NCBI GenBank assembly: GCA_965230565.1 | Contig: CBDDLH010000003.1 | Location: forward strand, 248,001 to 312,000 | DNA from: BCD1 sp965230565 | GTDB lineage: Bacteria > Bacteroidota > Bacteroidia > Chitinophagales > Saprospiraceae | Length of the DNA: 64,000 nt | Reading direction: 5' to 3' | Part shown: positions 8,860 to 18,320 of the stretch, piece by piece | Layout of the letters: the number at the start of each line of letters is the position of its first letter | How positions within the stretch are numbered: position 1 is the stretch's first letter | The notes under the pieces: generated by a model | What the model saw: only the letters and a program-made list of their open reading frames with translations | What the model was told of the DNA's origin: nothing | The model's database searches: none | Made by a program: the position numbers and the translations under genes

Positions 8860-9803
8860 AAAAGAGACTAAAAAAGATACTTCTATGGTCAGTAATAATT
8901 GGATTCATTTTGGCCAACATCATGGTTTATAATCATGCCTATAGGTTTACTCATTTTTCAGAAAAAGAAATTGAGAGAACCAACGCTGCGGAAAGTTTAT
9001 CCTTAAAAGAGAAACTCAGCACCCTGGCTTTTGGCATAAAGGTTCCAAAACCCAAAAATCAACAACTACCTGAAGATTCTTTTGAAACCCATATTTTAAA
9101 GAGTCATGAAAATATTGAAATCTGGAGGATTCCTATTCAGTTTCCAAGAGGGATAGTTATCCTGTTCCATGGTTATTCAAGTTCAAAGGCAAGCATGTTA
9201 CCTTATGCAAAGCAATTCAGAAATATGGGATACGAAACCATTTTAGTTGATTTCATGGGCAGCGGAGGTTCATCAGGGTACAATACTACCATTGGATATA
9301 AGGAAGCTCATGATGTTAAAATGGTTTATGAATTTGTAAAACGACAATATCCCCAACAGAAAATAGTCCTTTTTGGAACTTCTATGGGTGCTGTGGCCGT
9401 TATGAAATCTATGGAAAAGTATGTATTAAAGCCCGATAAGATCATACTGGAGTGTCCATTCGGGAGTATGGTTACCACAACCAAAAAACGTTTTAATGCT
9501 ATGGGGCTTCCCGGTTCTCCCTTTGCGGAATGGCTGTTGTTCTATGGAAGTATTCAAAACGGTTTCAACGCCTTCAGACATAAACCAACCAATTACGCCA
9601 TTTTAATAAAAACACCAACGTTATTGCTGTATGGTGCAAAAGATAAACGGGTGACAAAAAAAGAGACTGAAGGCATTTACGATAATCTCTCCGGACCAAA
9701 AAAATTAATCATTTTCGAAAATGCCGGACATGAGAACTACCTCAATAAATACTCGATAGAATGGAATGAGGCAGTAGGTGAATTTTTAAAAACTGAACAT
9801 TAA
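8856..9803 (+). CDS. Alpha/beta hydrolase, membrane-anchored
   Basis: The 315-residue protein has one N-terminal hydrophobic helix (about residues 7-24) followed by an alpha/beta-hydrolase domain of the Bem46/YfhR type. The HGYSSSKASMLPYA segment forms the oxyanion loop, GTSMGA is the nucleophile elbow, a YGAKDKRV segment carries the acid, and the AGHENY motif near the end carries the catalytic His. Substrate unknown; an esterase or thioesterase role is plausible. Its start overlaps the preceding small membrane gene by four bases. Confidence 0.85.
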   Translation: MKKRLKKILLWSVIIGFILANIMVYNHAYRFTHFSEKEIERTNAAESLSLKEKLSTLAFGIKVPKPKNQQLPEDSFETHILKSHENIEIWRIPIQFPRGIVILFHGYSSSKASMLPYAKQFRNMGYETILVDFMGSGGSSGYNTTIGYKEAHDVKMVYEFVKRQYPQQKIVLFGTSMGAVAVMKSMEKYVLKPDKIILECPFGSMVTTTKKRFNAMGLPGSPFAEWLLFYGSIQNGFNAFRHKPTNYAILIKTPTLLLYGAKDKRVTKKETEGIYDNLSGPKKLIIFENAGHENYLNKYSIEWNEAVGEFLKTEH

Positions 9804-9813
9804 CTACTCAACC

Positions 9814-10326
9814 ATGAAAATAACCTTACAAAAAGGAGACATCACAAAAATCAAAGCCGACGTGATCGTCAATGCTGCTAATTCGTCCCTTTTGGGTGGC
9901 GGCGGAGTAGACGGAGCCATCCATCGGGCGGGAGGCAAGGCTATACTTGAGGATTGCATAGCCATCAGGAATCGTCAGGGTGGCTGTCCAACAGGGGAGG
10001 CGGTTATCACAACAGCCGGGAACCTCACTGCTAAACATGTCATCCACACAGTTGGCCCCAGATGGAATGGCGGCAAATCAGGGGAAGCTGAAAAACTTCA
10101 AAATTGTTACCTGAATTCCCTTAAACTTGCGGAAAAACACCAACTTTCTACAATAGCTTTTCCAAACATCAGTACCGGAATATATGGTTATCCCAAAAAA
10201 CAAGCAGCTGAAATTGCGATACAAACGGTCCAGGCACACAACCCGAGATCTGTTGAGGAAGTGATTTTCGTTTGTTTTGATGATGAGAACTTTGGCCTTT
10301 ATGAGCAAATAATCAATCGTGCTTAG
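9814..10326 (+). CDS. Macrodomain protein, O-acetyl-ADP-ribose deacetylase-like
   Basis: A 170-residue single macrodomain, the normal length for the YmdB/MacroD class. The ligand-binding loops are intact: GDITKIKADVIVNAANSSLLG at the start, then a GGGGVDGAIHRAGG loop, and an STGIYGYP loop near residue 115. Such proteins hydrolyse O-acetyl-ADP-ribose or remove mono-ADP-ribose from proteins. It lies 10 bases after the hydrolase gene and 8 bases before the next gene, so it is probably in the same operon. Confidence 0.92.
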   Translation: MKITLQKGDITKIKADVIVNAANSSLLGGGGVDGAIHRAGGKAILEDCIAIRNRQGGCPTGEAVITTAGNLTAKHVIHTVGPRWNGGKSGEAEKLQNCYLNSLKLAEKHQLSTIAFPNISTGIYGYPKKQAAEIAIQTVQAHNPRSVEEVIFVCFDDENFGLYEQIINRA

Positions 10327-10334
10327 ATCGTAAC

Positions 10335-10904
10335 ATGAAACCTTTATTTTTCATCATGCCATTTTTAGTTGTTCCATTTCTATGCCCTGCCCAAACCCAC
10401 GCGGCCAAAGGCCTAATCATCGGCTACCCGAAACTTTACTTCATGGGGGCCGGATATGAACTTTCCTTAAAGCAAAACTTTTCAGCCCAGATATCCTGGT
10501 TACATTTTGGGTATGATCAGCGGAATACGGATGGCCCTGCTGAACACACCCATGTGCTTGCCCCTGAAATCCGGTATTACCCGGGAAATGATCAATCTTT
10601 TATAGATAATTTTTTTCTCGGCATATTCACCGAACTCTCCAAAACCAAAATCCAACCCAGTGGCGAACAGGCTCCGAATTATTTCCTGGTGGCCGGAGAA
10701 AATAAACAGATCAGTCCGGGATTGCTGATAGGCCGAAATGTAAGTTTTTCCCAAAAATGCCATATCGAAATCTTTTTTGGCGGTAAATACAAGTTTTGGA
10801 GTACTGAGAAAATCTACCTGAACAACCAAAAGGAAGTGATCGTTGTTACAAATGGGAAACAACCAGGGCTGAGGATTGGTGTGTTTTTGGGTTATGCTTT
10901 TTAA
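10335..10904 (+). CDS. Small outer-membrane beta-barrel-like protein
   Basis: The 189-residue product has a signal peptide (cleavage likely after a CPAQ segment near residue 20) and then alternating amphipathic strands. It ends in phenylalanine (GVFLGYAF), the classical outer-membrane barrel ending. Length and pattern fit an 8-stranded barrel of the DUF3575-like kind. Function unknown. It lies directly after the macrodomain gene. Confidence 0.6.
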   Translation: MKPLFFIMPFLVVPFLCPAQTHAAKGLIIGYPKLYFMGAGYELSLKQNFSAQISWLHFGYDQRNTDGPAEHTHVLAPEIRYYPGNDQSFIDNFFLGIFTELSKTKIQPSGEQAPNYFLVAGENKQISPGLLIGRNVSFSQKCHIEIFFGGKYKFWSTEKIYLNNQKEVIVVTNGKQPGLRIGVFLGYAF

Positions 10905-10924
10905 AATCACTTTATTAAACTTCC

Positions 10925-11791
10925 ATGTCTGAAATAAAAACCTACAGCAATGTCAACAGAAATGACTCTTCCAAGAGTTTTGGCATTTCGCGTATGGAAG
11001 ATATCTATGAAAAACATGGTGGTAAACCCGATGAACCTCACCGCCACAACTACTATACCGTTGTATTAGTAAAAAAAGCTAAAGGCCAACACCTAATTGA
11101 TTTCAAGGAATTTGAATTGAAAGGCCACCAGGTCTACTTCATTTCGCCCGGACAGGTGCACCAGATCATTGAAGCCGAGCAATCCTTTGGTTATGCCATG
11201 GTATTTTCTACCCAATTCCTGGTGGAAAATCACATCCCGATCAGTTTCATCGACGATCTCAACCTTTTTAATAACTATGGAGATACGCCTCCACTGGATC
11301 TAGACGATCAGATGCTGGAAACACTTTCTGATTTTAGTGAGCAGATTATCCGTTATTATCAATCTGACGATAAATTCAAGGAGGCTGCCATTGGTGCAAT
11401 GCTCAAATTATTTTTGATCAGTTGCAACAATGTATGTACACTACCTCAGAATCACCCCCAGCAGATCGAGTCCGGCAATACTATTCTGAGAAGTTTTAAA
11501 ACGCTGGTTGATGAACATTATACAGAATGGCACTCCACCTCACGCTACGCTCAGGAACTGGCTATTAGCCCTGACCACCTCAACCGCTCCGTAAAATCGC
11601 TCATAGGCAAAACAGCCAAGGAATATATCCAGTCACGCATCACCACTGCCGCTAAACGGATGTTGTATTTCTCAGGACTCTCTACCAAAGAGATCGGCTA
11701 CCAATTAGGTTTTTCCGAACCTGCCCATTTCAGTGCTTTTTTCAAAAAATGCACCGGAATGCCCCCTTCAAAATTCAAAAAAAATCGCTGA
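10925..11791 (+). CDS. AraC family transcriptional regulator
   Basis: The 288-residue protein has an N-terminal cupin-like sensor (HRHNYYTVVLVKKAKG, then SPGQVHQI) and a C-terminal double helix-turn-helix from about residue 190, ending with the signature KEIGYQLGFSEPAHFSAFFKKCTGMPPSKFK. Such regulators respond to small ligands. The pirin and YceI genes immediately downstream on the same strand are plausible targets, but no operator was confirmed. Confidence 0.92.
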   Translation: MSEIKTYSNVNRNDSSKSFGISRMEDIYEKHGGKPDEPHRHNYYTVVLVKKAKGQHLIDFKEFELKGHQVYFISPGQVHQIIEAEQSFGYAMVFSTQFLVENHIPISFIDDLNLFNNYGDTPPLDLDDQMLETLSDFSEQIIRYYQSDDKFKEAAIGAMLKLFLISCNNVCTLPQNHPQQIESGNTILRSFKTLVDEHYTEWHSTSRYAQELAISPDHLNRSVKSLIGKTAKEYIQSRITTAAKRMLYFSGLSTKEIGYQLGFSEPAHFSAFFKKCTGMPPSKFKKNR

Positions 11792-11850
11792 TATCGGATT
11801 TTTATAAGTCTTCTCCGCTTTATCGTATTTTCCTGAACAGCTGATCCCTG

Positions 11851-11858
11851 CATCTTTG
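11851..11858 (+). promoter_or_regulatory. Possible -7 promoter element upstream of the pirin gene
   Basis: CATCTTTG matches the Bacteroidota -7 consensus TAnnTTTG at 7 of 8 positions, 22 bases before the ATG at 11881. A T-rich stretch (11828-11831) lies at about the right place for a -33 element. Weak support only. Confidence 0.3.
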
Positions 11859-11880
11859 CATCGAACAAAATGACAATGAC

Positions 11881-12759
11881 ATGGATCGGAAATCATTTCT
11901 TAAAAAAACCTTACTGGCCGGAGCAATGGGGGCTTTATCTCCTCAAATGTTGAGAGCCAAGAACATCAAGCTTAAAAATTCTGATTACGACCAACTGATG
12001 AAACAGGTTGGCTTTAATCATTTACCAAATAAAGAGGAGAAAACAATGAATACCGTATTGCACAAAGCGAACACGAGAGGACATGCCAACCACGGCTGGC
12101 TGGATTCTCACCATTCTTTCAGTTTTGCCAATTATTACAACCCGCAAAGAATGAATTTCGGCGTTCTCAGAGTTTTAAACGATGACACAGTCGCCAACGG
12201 AAGAGGATTTTCAACACATCCGCATGATAACATGGAGATTATTTCCATTCCGTTGGAAGGAGACCTCGAGCATAAAGACAGCATGGGCAATGTTGCTGTG
12301 ATCAAAGAAGGAGATATCCAGGTCATGAGTGCCGGGACCGGAGTTTTTCACAGCGAATACAATAAAAACAGGGACAAAGAAGTGAAATTCCTCCAGATCT
12401 GGCTGTTTCCCAACAAACGCCAGGTCACTCCCAGGTACGACCAGATCGCCCTGGATAAAGGTAAAATGAAGAACAATCTTCAGCAGATCCTTTCTCCAAA
12501 CGCTGATGACGAAGGCGTTTGGATTCATCAAAATGCCTGGTTCCATATGGGCAATCTGGAAAAAGGCAAAAAACTGAGCTATCAATTCAAGGATAAAGCC
12601 AACGGCGTATATGCCTTTGTTTTGGATGGTAAAACTACTATCGAAGGTCAGTCACTGGAAAAACGAGATGGTTTCGGTGTCTGGAATACCGACAAGATCA
12701 ACATCCAGGCTGATGAAAATACTTCCTTATTACTTATGGAAGTACCAATGGAGATTTAA
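11881..12759 (+). CDS. Pirin family protein with N-terminal export-like extension
   Basis: The 292-residue frame holds a complete pirin (bicupin) domain from residue 56. Metal-binding histidines lie in the HPHDNMEI segment and in the GTGVFHSE segment, as in quercetinase-type pirins such as YhhW. The first 55 residues look like a Tat-type leader (DRKSFLKKTLLAGAMGAL) followed by a GFNHLPN linker. I recall the same layout from other Bacteroidota pirins. An in-frame ATG at 12046, preceded by AAAGAGGAG, would produce a normal cytoplasmic pirin. Both start sites are possible. The AraC regulator lies upstream. Confidence 0.85.
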   Translation: MDRKSFLKKTLLAGAMGALSPQMLRAKNIKLKNSDYDQLMKQVGFNHLPNKEEKTMNTVLHKANTRGHANHGWLDSHHSFSFANYYNPQRMNFGVLRVLNDDTVANGRGFSTHPHDNMEIISIPLEGDLEHKDSMGNVAVIKEGDIQVMSAGTGVFHSEYNKNRDKEVKFLQIWLFPNKRQVTPRYDQIALDKGKMKNNLQQILSPNADDEGVWIHQNAWFHMGNLEKGKKLSYQFKDKANGVYAFVLDGKTTIEGQSLEKRDGFGVWNTDKINIQADENTSLLLMEVPMEI

Positions 12760-12801
12760 ACACGCAACATAATTTAATAAACAATATAAATCAAACAAAC
12801 A

Positions 12802-13329
12802 ATGAACACATTAACCAAAACCATGTGGGCGATCGACCCCACACACTCTGAAGTAGGTTTCAAAGTAAAACACATGATGATCTCAACAGTAAAAGGTTTT
12901 TTCCAATCTTTTGAGGTCAATGTAGAAACCGACAATGATGATTTCACCAATGCAGCTATCGAGGTAAACATTGATGTTGATTCTATCAGCACCGGTAACA
13001 ACGACCGGGATGCACACCTGAAGTCAGACGACTTTTTCAATGCTGAACAGTTTCCACAAATCAAATTCATTTCAAAATCTTTTGATGGTAACCAACTGAC
13101 AGGTGATCTCACCATCCGTGATATTACCAAAGAAGTTGTTCTGGATGTGGATTACAATGGAACTGCTGTTGATCCTTACGGCCAGACAAAAGCCGGTTTT
13201 GAGATCTCAGGCAATATCAACCGCAAGGATTTCAACCTGAAATGGGATGCGGTAACTGAAGCAGGCAGCATCGTGGTATCTGACAAGGTACAGCTGGTAA
13301 TCGATGCACAATTGGTGCAACAAGCCTAA
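12802..13329 (+). CDS. YceI family polyisoprenoid-binding protein
   Basis: A 175-residue protein with the YceI lipocalin-like fold: WAIDPTHSEVGFKVKHMMIS at the start, a conserved IDVDSISTGNNDRDAHLKSDDFF segment near residues 55-77, and TIRDITKEVVLDV in the middle. YceI proteins bind long isoprenoid or amide lipids. No signal peptide is seen, so it is probably cytoplasmic. It follows the pirin gene by 42 bases and is ended by a strong terminator. Confidence 0.92.
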   Translation: MNTLTKTMWAIDPTHSEVGFKVKHMMISTVKGFFQSFEVNVETDNDDFTNAAIEVNIDVDSISTGNNDRDAHLKSDDFFNAEQFPQIKFISKSFDGNQLTGDLTIRDITKEVVLDVDYNGTAVDPYGQTKAGFEISGNINRKDFNLKWDAVTEAGSIVVSDKVQLVIDAQLVQQA

Positions 13330-13369
13330 AATTTATTTCAGGTTTTTAACCAGATTTTATACAAGAGAG

Positions 13370-13406
13370 AAAGCGGATTCAACGATAATGTTGATCCGCT
13401 TTTTTT
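13370..13406 (+). terminator. Intrinsic terminator after the YceI gene
   Basis: A 13-bp stem with one bulged T (AAAGCGGATTCAAC / GTTGATCCGCTTT) and a 6-nt loop runs straight into a T tract. It starts 41 bases after the YceI stop codon. Confidence 0.8.
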
Positions 13407-13576
13407 GTACCACATATTACCAATTTTCCAGCAGGTATTTTGTAAATTTGAGGATATCAGGGATAACTATTATTCATTTGTAACTTAAGGATTTCTCCAC
13501 CCGATTGACACCGAGCTCTCTTCATAACAGGTCACTAATTATTATGACCCTTTTTGTCATCAGATAACGCTTCGTC

Positions 13577-14380
13577 ATGGAGAAAAAAACACGGACCACG
13601 CTAATATTCCTTATCATTGTTCTGGTACTTTTTTCCGGGTTCCTCAGCATCGCCAAAAACAGCATTTATCAGGATGGTGAATGGGCTAACGCACAATGGC
13701 TTGGCCAGGATATTGTAAGTGTGTTCCTGGGTGTTCCTCTCTTATTCATTTCCTACATTCAAAGCTACCGCCTAAAGAACTGGAAATGGCAAATGGTCTA
13801 TACCGGTGCCTTGTTTTACTTTGTCTACACCTATGCCTTTTTCATGTTTGCTGCCGAATTGACATTTTTGTATTTGTTCCATATCCCTATTTTCGGACTA
13901 TCACTGATCTGTTTGTTTTGGGCATTTTTTGATTTGTTCACAAAAACAGAAATAATCAAGGGAACTCAACAATGGGCACAAAGACTCATCGTTTCCTACC
14001 TCCTGTTGATTTCATTGATGCTTGTAATCATTTGGATGACCGACATCATACAACACCTCACTGACCCTTTACACCAGTCTGACACACCAGATGGATCAGC
14101 CCCTTTGATCATTTACTCCCTCGATCTGGCCATGGCTATCCCTTTGATGGTCATTGCCGCAGTAGGTTATGCTATGAACCGCCAGTTCGGCTATAAACTG
14201 ACCGGTGTGATGCTCACCAAATCCACAACCCACGGATTTGCACTGATGGCCATGGGCATAAGCATGTATATACAAAAACTCAACCCGGACACTTTCCTCA
14301 TTGTATTATGGTGCGTCCTGGGCATCATTGGTACGATTTTGACCGTTTGGTTTTTAAAGCAGGTCAAATTACAAACCTAA
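13577..14380 (+). CDS. Seven-helix-like integral membrane protein
   Basis: A 267-residue protein with about seven hydrophobic helices and short loops. No transporter or enzyme motif was recognised. It is separated by only 3 bases from the hydrolase-like gene downstream, which in turn overlaps a terpene-cyclase-fold gene, so it is the first gene of a three-gene operon. Function unknown. Confidence 0.7.
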   Translation: MEKKTRTTLIFLIIVLVLFSGFLSIAKNSIYQDGEWANAQWLGQDIVSVFLGVPLLFISYIQSYRLKNWKWQMVYTGALFYFVYTYAFFMFAAELTFLYLFHIPIFGLSLICLFWAFFDLFTKTEIIKGTQQWAQRLIVSYLLLISLMLVIIWMTDIIQHLTDPLHQSDTPDGSAPLIIYSLDLAMAIPLMVIAAVGYAMNRQFGYKLTGVMLTKSTTHGFALMAMGISMYIQKLNPDTFLIVLWCVLGIIGTILTVWFLKQVKLQT

Positions 14381-14383
14381 TTT

Positions 14384-15343
14384 ATGAGAAAGATCTTAAT
14401 ATTATTTCTGGTTTTTATCGGACTTCCATGCCTTGCCCAACAGGTGATCAATGTTGAAAAAAAGGCTGAGGGTGACATTCATCTTGCAGAAGGAATAGCC
14501 ATTCCAAAAATCAATCCGGGCTTTACCCTTTGGGCTCCTGAGACAGGCAAAGTCAAAGGTCTGATCGTATTCACCCATCCAAGAAGGGATACACTTAAAA
14601 GTGACCCGTTGATAGATGAAGCCCTTAAAAATCAACTCGCCGTTTTATACGCCACCACTGATAACCGATTGGAGTTCTTTTTTGAAATCTCCAGGATGGA
14701 GAAAATTGAATCGTATATTTTTCAGGCTATTGAAAAGTTAAACATTCCAAAACAAAACCTGCTTTTTTGCGGAATGTCTCTCGAAGGCACCCGGGCATTA
14801 AAACTGGCAACATTCAGCCAATCAAAAGACTCCAAACATCATCTCAAACCAAAGGCTATTGCTATTTGTGATGCTCCACTGGATATGATTCGTTTTCACA
14901 AAGAAATGGTCAAAGCCAAAATGCTCGATTTTCACCCTTCAGCTGCCAATGAGGGGTATTGGGTATCCTCTTACCTGGAACAAAACCTCGGAGGCATACC
15001 GGAAGAAAACCTGGAAGCATACATTCAGTATTCCCCTTATAATTACCTGACTGACGGTGGTCCAAACCTGGAACCTCTTTCAGACATTGCCATTCGGGCC
15101 TACACAGAACCTGACGTGCATTGGTGGATGGAAACGAGAAGGAAAGATTATTACGCCATGAATGCGATTGATCTTGCGGCTTTGATAAACACCCTGAACA
15201 TCAAGGGAAACAACAAAGCAGCATTGATCCAAACGGAAAATAAAGGGTACCTCTGGGACGGCAGACGCCATCCGCACAGCTGGAGCATTGTGGATGAACC
15301 GGAAATGATCCAGTGGTTTTTGAAATTAATCGGGGAAAAATGA
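14384..15343 (+). CDS. Secreted alpha/beta-hydrolase-like protein with atypical nucleophile elbow
   Basis: The 319-residue protein has a signal peptide (ending CLAQ near residue 19). It has a possible alpha/beta-hydrolase core: hydrophobic strand GLIVFTHPRRD, then CGMSLEGTRAL with Ser132, and a C-terminal HPHSW that could supply the His. The elbow reads G-x-S-x-x-G instead of the usual G-x-S-x-G, so catalysis is uncertain. The stop overlaps the next ATG by four bases. Function unknown. Confidence 0.65.
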   Translation: MRKILILFLVFIGLPCLAQQVINVEKKAEGDIHLAEGIAIPKINPGFTLWAPETGKVKGLIVFTHPRRDTLKSDPLIDEALKNQLAVLYATTDNRLEFFFEISRMEKIESYIFQAIEKLNIPKQNLLFCGMSLEGTRALKLATFSQSKDSKHHLKPKAIAICDAPLDMIRFHKEMVKAKMLDFHPSAANEGYWVSSYLEQNLGGIPEENLEAYIQYSPYNYLTDGGPNLEPLSDIAIRAYTEPDVHWWMETRRKDYYAMNAIDLAALINTLNIKGNNKAALIQTENKGYLWDGRRHPHSWSIVDEPEMIQWFLKLIGEK

Positions 15344-16275
15344 ATCGACAGGAAATCAAAAACTGGCTGCTGGAAGGAGATGTGGCCATTCAATATCAAA
15401 CCCATAAGGACTTACTCGGTAAAGATCGTCCTGATCTCAGGGAGCGGATTTCCCGGGAAGGATGGGGCGCTGCTTTTCTTAGTAAACGACAGCCCAACAA
15501 ACATTGGGGACGGAAATTTTACCAACCCAAATGGACCTCTTCCCATTATACCTTACTGGATCTCAGATACCTCAATATAAATCCTCGTCAACCGGAAGCC
15601 ATGGAAACCGTCGCCAAAATCGCCAGCGAAGAAAAGGCCTTTGACGGAGGTGTCAACCCCTCTGAAAACATCCTGCAGAGTGATGTATGTCTCAATGGAA
15701 TGTTCATGAATTATGGGTGCTATTTTGGTGTGGAAGCCAATGAAATGAATTCAGTTGTGGACTTCGTGCTTTCGCAAATTTTGCCTGACGGAGGATTCAA
15801 CTGCCGATTCAACAGATCAGGAGCAAGACACAGTTCACTGCACTCTACACTATCTGTAGCAGAGGGCATCTCAGAGTATGAATACAACGGATATACTTAC
15901 CGCTTAAAAGAACTCAAAGCAGCACAGGATTCAGCTATTGAATTTATCCTGATGCATAAATTATTCCTCTCGGACAGGACAGGCGAGATCATCAGGAAAG
16001 ACTTTCTCAAACTCACCTACCCCTGCCGCTGGCGCTACGATATTCTAAAAGCACTAGATTACTTCCAATATGCCAAAATCCCCCGGGACGATCGTATGCA
16101 GGATGCCATTGACGTAATTCTGAAAAAACGAAATAAGGACGGTACCTGGAACGTGCAAGCTAAACACCCGGGAGCCCAGCATTTTGAAATGGAAAAAGCA
16201 GGAAAACCCAGCCGTTGGAACACCTTAAGGGCTTTGAGGGTTTTGAAACATTTTGGGATAGATGCCGGGAAATAG
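15340..16275 (+). CDS. Prenyltransferase/squalene-cyclase-fold protein
   Basis: The 311-residue product consists of alpha-helical hairpins with repeat motifs such as LPDGGFNCR and KDGTWN, resembling the QW-like repeats of the squalene-hopene cyclase/prenyltransferase alpha-alpha toroid. It lacks a DXDD cyclase motif and is about half the length of a hopene cyclase, so it is probably not a full cyclase. The ATG at 15340 overlaps the upstream stop (ATGA) and is preferred to 15313. No signal peptide is visible. Confidence 0.65.
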   Translation: MNRQEIKNWLLEGDVAIQYQTHKDLLGKDRPDLRERISREGWGAAFLSKRQPNKHWGRKFYQPKWTSSHYTLLDLRYLNINPRQPEAMETVAKIASEEKAFDGGVNPSENILQSDVCLNGMFMNYGCYFGVEANEMNSVVDFVLSQILPDGGFNCRFNRSGARHSSLHSTLSVAEGISEYEYNGYTYRLKELKAAQDSAIEFILMHKLFLSDRTGEIIRKDFLKLTYPCRWRYDILKALDYFQYAKIPRDDRMQDAIDVILKKRNKDGTWNVQAKHPGAQHFEMEKAGKPSRWNTLRALRVLKHFGIDAGK

Positions 16276-16298
16276 GTATTTTTGAAAAAATTATCCAA

Positions 16299-17633
16299 AT
16301 GAAGAACCTGCTAGAATCTTTTCTGATTGTTTTTGGTGCTTTCGTTTTTTGTAACGCCACTGCCCAAATCAACACCTATTCCATTCAGTTCGATGGAGTA
16401 AACGATTATGTAACCTTTGAGGAAAACAACTTGTATAATCCGGGCACGAATAGTTTTACTTATCAATTCTTTTTTAAAATTAATAACAGCTCGGATATTA
16501 CCACCACCCACTATCAAATGTTGCTTGCCAAAGGAGCCTCCATGGAGATAAGCGACTACGGATATTTCATGGATATTCGAAAAAACGGAGGATTTAACAG
16601 GGCCCATGTAATCGTTGGGTCCAATGCTGTTAAAGTACATGCTTTATCTTCAACCATCATTCAGGATAATGTCTGGTACCATTTTGCGATGGTGGTAGAC
16701 AGGCAGACGGATGAACTTAAATTATACATAGACGGGATGTTGGAACAGTCTGTTTCCATCAGTGAAATTGGCAGTTTAGATAACGATTGGCCCGTTCAGA
16801 TTGGACGATATAAATGGGAAGGTTCCGGTAATACAGATCATTTTCTCAATGGTCATATTGATGAAATTGCCACCTGGAATTATGCATTATCTGATGAAGA
16901 AATTCAACAATTTATGCGTTGTCCTCCGGATGGAACAGTGCCTGGCTTAATTGCCTTCTGGAATATGGAAGAAGGATTGGGTTCTACTACAATGGATCAA
17001 TCCCCCAACGCCAATATTGGCAACCTTTTTGGAACGACCTGGAGTGAGGATACTGCTCCCTATTTTTGCTGCACTGCCAACCTGATCACCCTTCATCCTG
17101 AAAATGAAACTATCCAGGAAGGCAATGATGCCCATTTTTCAATTACAACTGCAGAAACCAATGTAAGCTATCAATGGCAGGCCGATTCGGGTTTTGGTTT
17201 TACCAACCTGACCAATGCAGGCCAGTTTTCCGGTGTAAATACCAATACGTTGACCGTTTCAAATACATCCCTAACGCAAAACAACTGGTTTTTCAGGTGT
17301 ATTGTTGACGAAAACCAATTTTGCGCAGATACCAGTGATGTGGCTATCCTTACCGTAAACGCACTTTCTACAACCAATCCGGATTCAGTACCTTTTGTGA
17401 AGATCTATCCGAATCCTTCCAGCGAATACCTGGTGTTAGATTTTGATAAAATTTTTAACGGGGAAATCTTAATCAGAGACCCGAGCGGGAAAGTTTTGAT
17501 GAAAGAGGTTTACCAATCCGATAAAATCGTTTTAGAGGACAAATCATTACTCAACAATGGATTATTCATAATAACTTTAACCGATTTCCATACAAACAAG
17601 ATAAGTTATCACAAAATAATCCGCCAAAAGTAA
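16299..17633 (+). CDS. LamG-domain T9SS-secreted surface protein
   Basis: The 444-residue product starts at 16299 with a signal peptide (ending NATAQ). A concanavalin/LamG-like lectin domain (about residues 28-215) contains the VWYHFAMVVDRQTDELKLYI strand typical of the family. An Ig-like domain with SYQWQADSG lies around 275-365. The last 80 residues form a type A T9SS sorting domain (VKIYPNPSSEYLVL start, KIIRQK end). The protein is therefore predicted to cross the outer membrane by type IX secretion and bind glycans or partners. Ligand unknown. Confidence 0.88.
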   Translation: MKNLLESFLIVFGAFVFCNATAQINTYSIQFDGVNDYVTFEENNLYNPGTNSFTYQFFFKINNSSDITTTHYQMLLAKGASMEISDYGYFMDIRKNGGFNRAHVIVGSNAVKVHALSSTIIQDNVWYHFAMVVDRQTDELKLYIDGMLEQSVSISEIGSLDNDWPVQIGRYKWEGSGNTDHFLNGHIDEIATWNYALSDEEIQQFMRCPPDGTVPGLIAFWNMEEGLGSTTMDQSPNANIGNLFGTTWSEDTAPYFCCTANLITLHPENETIQEGNDAHFSITTAETNVSYQWQADSGFGFTNLTNAGQFSGVNTNTLTVSNTSLTQNNWFFRCIVDENQFCADTSDVAILTVNALSTTNPDSVPFVKIYPNPSSEYLVLDFDKIFNGEILIRDPSGKVLMKEVYQSDKIVLEDKSLLNNGLFIITLTDFHTNKISYHKIIRQK

Positions 17634-17711
17634 TATTATCAGTAATTAGGACTCCTTTGTACATCTCAGGATTTTTTGCTTAATTTTGAAAAGAACTAAA
17701 ATCGAACATCT

Positions 17712-18167
17712 ATGCGAATAGAAGCCAACACACCCGAAGAATACATCGAACAGGTTCCTGAAGAACGTCAGGCCGCTTTCAACAAACTACGCCAAACCAT
17801 CCTGGACAACCTTCCGGAAGGATTCGAAGAAGGTATGAATTATGGAATGATTGGCTATTATGTACCTCATTCCGTTTACCCGAAAGGTTATCATGTGGAT
17901 CCGAAATTACCGTTGCCTTTTCTGAGTATTGCCAACCAAAAAAACTTTGTCGGTTTTTATCACATGGGTATTTATGCCAATCCTGAGCTACTGGAATGGT
18001 TCAAGGCAGAATACCCTAATCACATGAAAACCAAACTCGACATGGGCAAGAGTTGTATCCGCTTCAAAAAACCGGATCAGATGCCTTTTGAGCTACTAGG
18101 TGAACTCATAAAACGCATGTCTGCCAAAGAGTGGATCGATATTTATGAGACACATGTAAAACGGTAA
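17712..18167 (+). CDS. DUF1801 domain protein (YdhG-like)
   Basis: A 151-residue cytoplasmic protein with the DUF1801 pattern: YIEQVPEERQAAFNKLRQTI at the start, EEGMNYGMIGYYVP near residue 40, and a CIRFKKPDQMP segment near the end. Family members are small alpha/beta proteins of unknown function. It stands alone. Confidence 0.85.
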   Translation: MRIEANTPEEYIEQVPEERQAAFNKLRQTILDNLPEGFEEGMNYGMIGYYVPHSVYPKGYHVDPKLPLPFLSIANQKNFVGFYHMGIYANPELLEWFKAEYPNHMKTKLDMGKSCIRFKKPDQMPFELLGELIKRMSAKEWIDIYETHVKR

Positions 18168-18320
18168 TTTTCAGTTCTTTTTGTGTTTTTTATGATTTCA
18201 GCGCTGTTCTCCCTGCACTGCTTATCTTTTTTTGTTTGTTTTTAAACAATCTTTAGCATAACCTGTTTTTAAGGCTATACAAGATTGATATCCAAATATT
18301 TAAACACAAAACCATTAGAC

